Source: JBLFWJ01 sp047611425 (GTDB lineage Bacteria; Bacteroidota; Bacteroidia; UBA10329). Taken from it: 9,659 nt of DNA. Positions within the stretch are counted from its first letter, which is position 1; the number at the start of each line of letters is the position of its first letter. The position numbers and the translations under genes were made by a program. The stretch covers positions 1 through 9,659 of the forward strand of contig JBLFWJ010000131.1 of assembly GCA_047611425.1 (NCBI GenBank), read 5' to 3'. This document shows, in pieces, positions 5,613 through 9,659 of the stretch. The notes below the pieces were generated by a model, which made no database searches, was not told where the DNA came from, and was given only the letters and a program-made list of their open reading frames with translations.

Positions 5613-7970
5613 ATGACCAAAGAGGATTTCAAAAATGAAGTCCTGAATGATTTTAGAATTGCCAACGAAAGTCGGCAGACCAGTCTTACAGGACGAAAGG
5701 AAGTTCTGACCGGAAAAGCCAAGTTCGGCATCTTCGGAGACGGAAAAGAAATTGCGCAGATCGCTGCTGCTAAGGCATTCAGAAATGGTGATTTCCGTGC
5801 GGGATACTACCGAGGTCAAACTTTTATGATGGCGGCAGGATTGCTGACCATTCAAGAGTTTTTCGCACAGCTTTATGCCCATCCTTCTTTGGAAGCTGAT
5901 CCTTCAAGTGCCGGTCGATCAATGAATGGACACTTCGGAACACGTTCCATTGATGAAGATGGAAACTGGAACAACTTGATGGAGCAAAAGAATTCATCTT
6001 CTGACATCTCCCCTACTGCTGGCCAAATGCCAAGAATGTTTGGATTGGCTCATGCCTCTAAGATTTACCGAGAGGTTAAAGGATTGAAGGATTGGAACAA
6101 CTTTTCATCCAATGGAGATGAAGTTTGCTTCGGATCAATTGGTGATGCCAGTACTTCCGAAGGAGGTTTTTGGGAAGCCATGAATGCATCGGCTGTCACG
6201 GGAGTTCCAATGGCAATTTCTATTTGGGATGATGGATACGGAATCTCTGTTCCAAAGAAATTCCAAACAGTAAAAGAGAGTATTTCGAAAGCACTTTCTG
6301 GTTTCACCAAAGAAGAGGAAGGAACTGGAATTCGCATCTACAACGGCAAAGGCTGGGATTACGCTGGCTTGATTGAGATGTACGCCAAAGGAATTGCGTT
6401 ATGTAGAAAAGAGCATGTTCCGGCACTATTCCATGTGGAGGAAGTAACCCAGCCACAGGGTCACTCTACGTCTGGTTCACACGAACGATACAAGACTCCA
6501 GAGCGTCTGCAATGGGAGACAGATTTCGATTGCATTCTCAAAATGCGTGAGTGGATAATTGAGAAGGGCGTTGCCACGGCCGAGGAGTGTGACCAAATTG
6601 AAAAGGACGCCAAGACCACAGTTAAGAATGAAAAGAATGCAGCATGGAAAGCATTCACAGCCGAGATTAAAGCTGAGATTACTGACGTGACAAGTGTACT
6701 TGACGGAATTGGAAACGATGAAGTTGCCAAGCTTTCTGAAGGCTTGAAAAGTGCCATGGATCCTTTGAGAAAGGAGATTATGGGTGCAGCGCGAAAAGCA
6801 CAATTGATCATACGTAGCAATGGTGAATCATCTTCAGAATTGAAAGCTTGGATTAAAGCAAAGAATGAGGAGAACCATGAAAAGTTCAACTCTTACGTGA
6901 CGAGTGATACGGCCAACTCTGCAGACAAGATTGAAGCTGTTGAAGCTGAATATGCTGATGACGCACCAATGATGGATGGTCGTGAGATCCTACGAGAGAA
7001 CTTCGATAAGATCTTCACTGAAAGACCTGAGGTCGTTGCATTTGGCGAAGACCTTGGAAACATAGGTGGAGTAAACCAAGGCTTTGAAGGGCTTCAAGAG
7101 AAGCACGGAATTGAGCGAATTTTTGATGTAGGTATTCGAGAGAACACCATCATGGGTCAAGGAATCGGAATGGCGTTACGCGGACTTCGTCCTATCGCTG
7201 AGATCCAGTACCTCGATTACTTGCTTTACGGAATTCAGGTGTTGAGTGATGATTTAGCCACCCTTCAATACAGAACGAAAGCGGGTCAGAAATGCCCAAT
7301 GATTATCAGAACCAGAGGTCATCGTTTGGAAGGAATCTGGCATTCAGGTTCTCCAATGCAGATGATACTGGGAACGTTGAGAGGTGTGCATGTTTGTGTT
7401 CCTCGGAACATGACCCAAGCAGCTGGATTCTACAACACCATGCTGCGAAGTGACGATCCTGCTTTGATTATTGAGCCATTGAATGGCTACCGAACGAAGG
7501 AGAAACTGCCAAGTAATTTGTACGATTACTGCGTTCCAATCGGAACACCAGAGGTTTTAACTGAAGGAACTGACATCACAATCGTGACGTATGGTTCTTG
7601 CACAAACATTGCTTCTAAAGCGATTGAGCAATTGGGTGATCTTGGTATTTCTGCCGAATTGATCGATGTACAGACCTTACTTCCATTCGACACCGAACAT
7701 TCGATTGTTGAGTCGTTGAAGAAAACCAACCGCGTCATCTTCATTGATGAGGATGTGCCGGGAGGAGCAACTGCCTACATGATGCAGAAAGTGGTGGAAG
7801 AACAAGGTGGTTTCTATCACCTCGATTCAGAGCCAAAGACATTGACCGCTAAGGCGCATCGTGCGGCTTATGGAAGTGATGGCGACTACTTCTCTAAGCC
7901 AAGTCTAGAGGACATGGTAGAAGCCGTTTACGGCATCATGAGCGAAGCGAAGCCAAGCGAATTTCCTTGA
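5613..7970 (+). CDS. Fused E1 alpha-beta subunit, ThDP-dependent 2-oxoacid dehydrogenase
   Basis: From the ATG at 5613 the protein has 785 residues and joins E1-alpha and E1-beta in one chain. Alpha half (about 1-320): 'GRKEVLTGKAKFGIFGDGKE', 'YYRGQTFMM', 'SAGRSMNGHFG', the ThDP/Mg motif region 'GDASTSEGGFWEAMN' (about 177-191) ending in 'WDDGYGIS', and the loop 'HSTSGSHERYK'. A charged helical linker (about 320-450) follows. Beta half (about 455-785): 'VVAFGEDLGNIGGVNQG', 'GIRENTIMGQGIGMALRG', and the transketolase C-terminal domain with 'DVQTLLPFDTEHSI' and 'FIDEDVPGGATAYM'. It decarboxylates a 2-oxoacid and passes the acyl group to lipoyl-E2. Branched-chain 2-oxoacid or pyruvate are the likely substrates and cannot be separated here; no E2 or E3 gene is adjacent. 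I prefer ATG 5613 (MTKEDFKNEVLNDFR) because family similarity begins there. ATG 5586 is possible, while the GTG at 5412 is unlikely. Confidence 0.88.
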   Translation: MTKEDFKNEVLNDFRIANESRQTSLTGRKEVLTGKAKFGIFGDGKEIAQIAAAKAFRNGDFRAGYYRGQTFMMAAGLLTIQEFFAQLYAHPSLEADPSSAGRSMNGHFGTRSIDEDGNWNNLMEQKNSSSDISPTAGQMPRMFGLAHASKIYREVKGLKDWNNFSSNGDEVCFGSIGDASTSEGGFWEAMNASAVTGVPMAISIWDDGYGISVPKKFQTVKESISKALSGFTKEEEGTGIRIYNGKGWDYAGLIEMYAKGIALCRKEHVPALFHVEEVTQPQGHSTSGSHERYKTPERLQWETDFDCILKMREWIIEKGVATAEECDQIEKDAKTTVKNEKNAAWKAFTAEIKAEITDVTSVLDGIGNDEVAKLSEGLKSAMDPLRKEIMGAARKAQLIIRSNGESSSELKAWIKAKNEENHEKFNSYVTSDTANSADKIEAVEAEYADDAPMMDGREILRENFDKIFTERPEVVAFGEDLGNIGGVNQGFEGLQEKHGIERIFDVGIRENTIMGQGIGMALRGLRPIAEIQYLDYLLYGIQVLSDDLATLQYRTKAGQKCPMIIRTRGHRLEGIWHSGSPMQMILGTLRGVHVCVPRNMTQAAGFYNTMLRSDDPALIIEPLNGYRTKEKLPSNLYDYCVPIGTPEVLTEGTDITIVTYGSCTNIASKAIEQLGDLGISAELIDVQTLLPFDTEHSIVESLKKTNRVIFIDEDVPGGATAYMMQKVVEEQGGFYHLDSEPKTLTAKAHRAAYGSDGDYFSKPSLEDMVEAVYGIMSEAKPSEFP

Positions 7971-7976
7971 GTATGT

Positions 7977-8065
7977 TGAACCACAAAGAACACGGAGGCT
8001 CTACACAGAGGACACAAAGGTTCTCAGCTATCTCCGTGATTTTTCTCTGTGAACTCTCTGGTTAA
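7977..8065. repeat. Large imperfect inverted repeat of CACARAG-like words between E1 and murQ
   Basis: Arms 7977-8010 and 8032-8065 are 34 nt each and pair in register without gaps: 21 Watson-Crick pairs plus two G-U, around a 21-nt loop. Pairing blocks include AACCA/TGGTT, CAC-GAG/CTC-GTG (twice) and AG/CT. The left arm also holds two related direct copies (7981-7998 and 8003-8020, 13 of 18 identical) with words such as CACAAAG, CACGGAG and CACAGAG. This resembles dispersed 'CACAAAGAACACAGAG' intergenic repeats that I recall from Bacteroidota and other phyla. It may act as a bidirectional terminator or be a non-autonomous repeat. It fills nearly the whole 100-bp gap. Confidence 0.6.
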
Positions 8066-8070
8066 AACCA

Positions 8071-8892
8071 ATGAAAGAAACCCGCATTACCGAGCAATCA
8101 TCCAATCACAATGATTTGGAGAAGATGCCCATTCGGGAATTACTCGAGAGCATCAACTCCGAGGATAAGACCGTTCCAGAGGCAATAGCCAAGGCCATTC
8201 CTCAAATTGAAGCGTTGGTTGCTGCTGTTACAGAAAGACTGAAAGAAGGCGGCCGCCTCTTCTACATTGGCGCGGGTACGAGTGGCCGACTTGGAATTGT
8301 GGATGCCTCAGAATGCCCACCAACTTTTGGTGTTGACCACGGACTGGTGGTTGGACTCATTGCTGGCGGAGACTCAGCAATTAGAAAGGCCGTTGAGAAT
8401 GCTGAAGACGACCCCGAACAAGGCTGGAAAGACCTTCAAGAATACACGCTTGGAAAGTTGGACACGGTTGTTGGTCTGACGGCATCAGGAACCGCACCAT
8501 ACGTACTAGGTACCCTTGAAAAATGTCGATCCGAAGGCATCGGAACAGGTTGCATCGTCTGCAATCCAAACAGTGTGGTAGCTGGAGCTTCCGACCATCC
8601 GATTGAAGTTGTGGTTGGCCCTGAATTCGTTACTGGATCAACAAGAATGAAGTCGGGTACGGCCCAAAAACTGGCTTTGAATATGATTAGCACCGCTGTG
8701 ATGATTGGCCTTGGAAAGGTGAAGGGCAACCGAATGGTTGACATGCACCTCAGCAACGACAAGTTGGTTGACCGAGGAACCCGAATGGTGATGGAGCAAA
8801 CTAATCTTGATCATAGTTCCGCTCAAATTCTACTTCAGAAACACGGATCTGTTCGGAAAGCCGTTGAAGAGTTTCACGCAAAGTCGCAATGA
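8071..8892 (+). CDS. murQ: N-acetylmuramic acid 6-phosphate etherase
   Basis: A 273-residue cytoplasmic SIS-fold enzyme that cleaves the D-lactyl ether of MurNAc-6-phosphate to give GlcNAc-6-phosphate and lactate, a step in recycling peptidoglycan sugars. The N-terminus 'RITEQSSNHNDLEKMPIRELL' (5-25, read in parts as 'TEQSSNHNDLEKM') matches the family. The family signature is complete: 'GAGTSGRLGIVDASECPPTFG' spans 67-87, with E81 at the position of catalytic Glu83 of the E. coli enzyme. E112 in 'ENAEDD' corresponds to the second acidic residue. 'TGSTRMKSGTAQKLALNM' (188-205) and 'NRMVDMHLSNDKL' (220-232) are also typical. It is shorter than the 298-residue E. coli protein because the C-terminal end is reduced, as in Bacteroidota homologues. 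The ATG directly follows the inverted repeat. No anmK, nagA, ampG or transporter gene is next to it, so it is not in a visible recycling operon. Confidence 0.95.
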   Translation: MKETRITEQSSNHNDLEKMPIRELLESINSEDKTVPEAIAKAIPQIEALVAAVTERLKEGGRLFYIGAGTSGRLGIVDASECPPTFGVDHGLVVGLIAGGDSAIRKAVENAEDDPEQGWKDLQEYTLGKLDTVVGLTASGTAPYVLGTLEKCRSEGIGTGCIVCNPNSVVAGASDHPIEVVVGPEFVTGSTRMKSGTAQKLALNMISTAVMIGLGKVKGNRMVDMHLSNDKLVDRGTRMVMEQTNLDHSSAQILLQKHGSVRKAVEEFHAKSQ

Positions 8893-8928
8893 GGCAAAGG
8901 CGATTATCAGGATCAATCTGTTACATTT

Positions 8929-8963
8929 AACTAGTAACTCTCAACTCGAAACTCTCGACTAAC
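8929..8963. repeat. 7-bp tandem repeat (five units) before a TTG-start gene
   Basis: Five consecutive heptamers are visible: AACTAGT, AACTCTC, AACTCGA, AACTCTC, GACTAAC. The core ACT is kept in all five and the period is strictly 7 bp. The array begins 36 bp after the murQ stop and ends 2 bp before the TTG start of the next gene, so it occupies the place of its ribosome-binding region. Similar AACTCG-type heptamer arrays occur between genes in Bacteroidota in my recollection. A change in copy number would change leader spacing but not the reading frame. Confidence 0.65.
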
Positions 8964-8965
8964 CG

Positions 8966-9535
8966 TTGCATTCAATCGAACCATATTACAACTGGCGGAA
9001 TCTCTACCGCGCTGAGGACGATAGTCGTTCTCCGTTCTATGGCCGCGAGTACAGCGAGTTCGAGTTTACGGATCACATCTATGACCATGTGATCCATCCA
9101 CAGTGGGACAATTTTGGTTCCTCCACCCTATTCATGAAAATCCTTTTTTCGGATTATGATGGCGGCTTTGCCGTCATTGAATTGATTGGTGAGTGGAACG
9201 ACCTGCTCTACAACGACATAATGACGCTAAAGCGTGACATCGTAGAGCATTTGATGTACGAAGGCATTGACAAGTTCATTCTGGTTGGGGAGAACGTGTT
9301 GAACTTCCATGCCAGCGATGAGGAATACTATGCCGAATGGTTTGAAGAATTGGACAACGGTTGGATTGTTGGTCTCAATTTCATGGATCATGTGCTTGCC
9401 GAAATGGTCAGCAGCAACTTAGACAGCTACATCAACTTTGGTGGCAAGCTTCAATCCGCGAACTGGAGAACTTATACGCCTGCCAATCTGTGTGCATTTG
9501 TGAACGGATTGATGGAAAGAAGGTTGACCGTTTAG
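8966..9535 (+). CDS. Conserved acidic protein of unknown function, TTG start
   Basis: A 189-residue soluble, acidic protein rich in aromatic residues (W, Y and F), with no signal peptide or membrane segment. The N-terminus 'IEPYYNWRNLYRAEDD' and the following 'SPFYGREYSEFEF' look strongly conserved to me among Bacteroidota proteins of about this length. A middle block 'FAVIELIGEWNDLLYNDIMTLKRD' (recognised in parts) and 'KFILVGENVLNFHASDEEYY', then 'YINFGGKLQSANWRTYTPANL', fit one alpha/beta domain. The alternation of hydrophobic strands and helices could suit a STAS-like fold, but that is speculation. TTG at 8966 is the only usable start: a stop codon in frame lies at 8960-8962, and the next Met is residue 57, which would delete the conserved N-terminus. 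It lies 73 bp after murQ, same strand, with the heptamer array between them. Confidence 0.8.
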   Translation: MHSIEPYYNWRNLYRAEDDSRSPFYGREYSEFEFTDHIYDHVIHPQWDNFGSSTLFMKILFSDYDGGFAVIELIGEWNDLLYNDIMTLKRDIVEHLMYEGIDKFILVGENVLNFHASDEEYYAEWFEELDNGWIVGLNFMDHVLAEMVSSNLDSYINFGGKLQSANWRTYTPANLCAFVNGLMERRLTV

Positions 9536-9545
9536 GTCTGAGGCT

Positions 9546-9648
9546 GGCGCGAGCATTCTGCTCGTGCCTCTTATGCAAAACCCATCTTGGGTTTAATAAC
9601 GACCGCAGACGGTCTTGAATAATTCCTCACGAGCCATAAGCTCGCGCG
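9546..9648. repeat. BIME/REP-like element: two inverted hairpin modules with two inner hairpins
   Basis: Four inverted repeats follow one another. A: 9546-9555 with 9559-9568, 10 bp with one G-U, loop TTC. B: AAACCCA/TGGGTTT, 9578-9594, loop TCT. C: GACCG/CGGTC, 9601-9614, loop CAGA. D: CGAGC/GCTCG, 9630-9644, loop CATAA. A and D are also inverted copies of each other: 9547-9566 against the reverse complement of 9628-9647 match at 16 of 20 positions, with the 8-bp GCGCGAGC and the 7-bp GCTCGTG fully kept. This is the layout of paired REP sequences. It begins 10 bp after a stop codon, and the window ends just beyond, so the element may be incomplete. Confidence 0.65.
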
Positions 9649-9659
9649 GGCGGTTTCTA

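Noticed and set aside
6461..6889. Minus-strand 142-residue frame inside the E1 gene
   Set aside because: It is antisense to the helical linker of the fused E1. The serine- and phenylalanine-rich product is typical of the reverse of a Lys/Glu-rich coding stretch.
7977..8065. Ordinary rho-independent terminator for the E1 gene
   Set aside because: The stem has many mismatches and a 21-nt loop, and no T-run follows it. It may still affect termination, but the repeated words fit a dispersed repeat better.
8929..8963. CRISPR array
   Set aside because: The units are 7 bp, without spacers, and there are no cas genes; this is a simple tandem repeat.
9361..9618. Plus-strand 85-residue frame overlapping the last gene and the REP-like element
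   Set aside because: It is out of frame with the conserved gene and runs into the hairpin repeats. No protein family is recognisable.
9546..9648. tRNA or other standard RNA gene from the run of hairpins
   Set aside because: There is no cloverleaf spacing, no T-loop sequence and no CCA end. The A and D modules are inverted copies, which fits a REP doublet better.

Overview
The window looks like a chromosomal segment of a member of the Bacteroidota, probably a marine Flavobacteriia/Cryomorphaceae-like lineage. The evidence is the gene families (a fused alpha-beta E1 2-oxoacid dehydrogenase, a PadR-PspC pair, a short MurQ and a conserved 'PYYNWR...GREYSEF' protein), a close match to the Bacteroidota promoter consensus (TTTG / TAnnTTTG), the lack of strong Shine-Dalgarno sites, and moderate G+C. 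No taxonomic search was possible, so this placement is inference.

Layout. 1-537: 3' end of alaS (alanyl-tRNA synthetase). 540-2042: polytopic GT-C type glycosyltransferase, starting 2 bp after the alaS stop. 2026-2550 (minus strand): small two-helix membrane protein, convergent with the glycosyltransferase and overlapping its 3' end by 17 bp. 2551-2840: intergenic control region with a promoter, two related dyad sites and a perfect 16-bp palindrome. 2841-5215: two-gene operon of a PadR-type repressor and a long PspC-domain membrane protein (ATGA overlap), closed by a rho-independent terminator at 5262-5293. 5294-5612: G+C-rich untranslated stretch with a second inverted repeat. 5613-7970: fused E1 alpha/beta ThDP-dependent dehydrogenase. 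7971-8070: large imperfect inverted repeat built from CACARAG-like words. 8071-8892: murQ (N-acetylmuramate 6-phosphate etherase). 8929-8963: 7-bp tandem repeat. 8966-9535: conserved protein of unknown function with a TTG start. 9546-9648: BIME/REP-like doublet of inverted hairpins running to the window edge.

How the genes work together. Most are housekeeping or metabolic genes that are not obviously linked: translation, envelope glycosylation, 2-oxoacid oxidation and peptidoglycan recycling. The one clear functional unit is the padR-pspC operon, which looks like an autoregulated envelope-stress or membrane-homeostasis module. One dyad overlaps the -33 element and the other lies at the expected transcription start. 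The least explained part of the window is its intergenic DNA: four different repeat or palindrome types sit between ordinary genes. I see no CRISPR array, transposase, phage gene, tRNA or rRNA, and no clear evidence of a new multi-gene defence or biosynthetic system.
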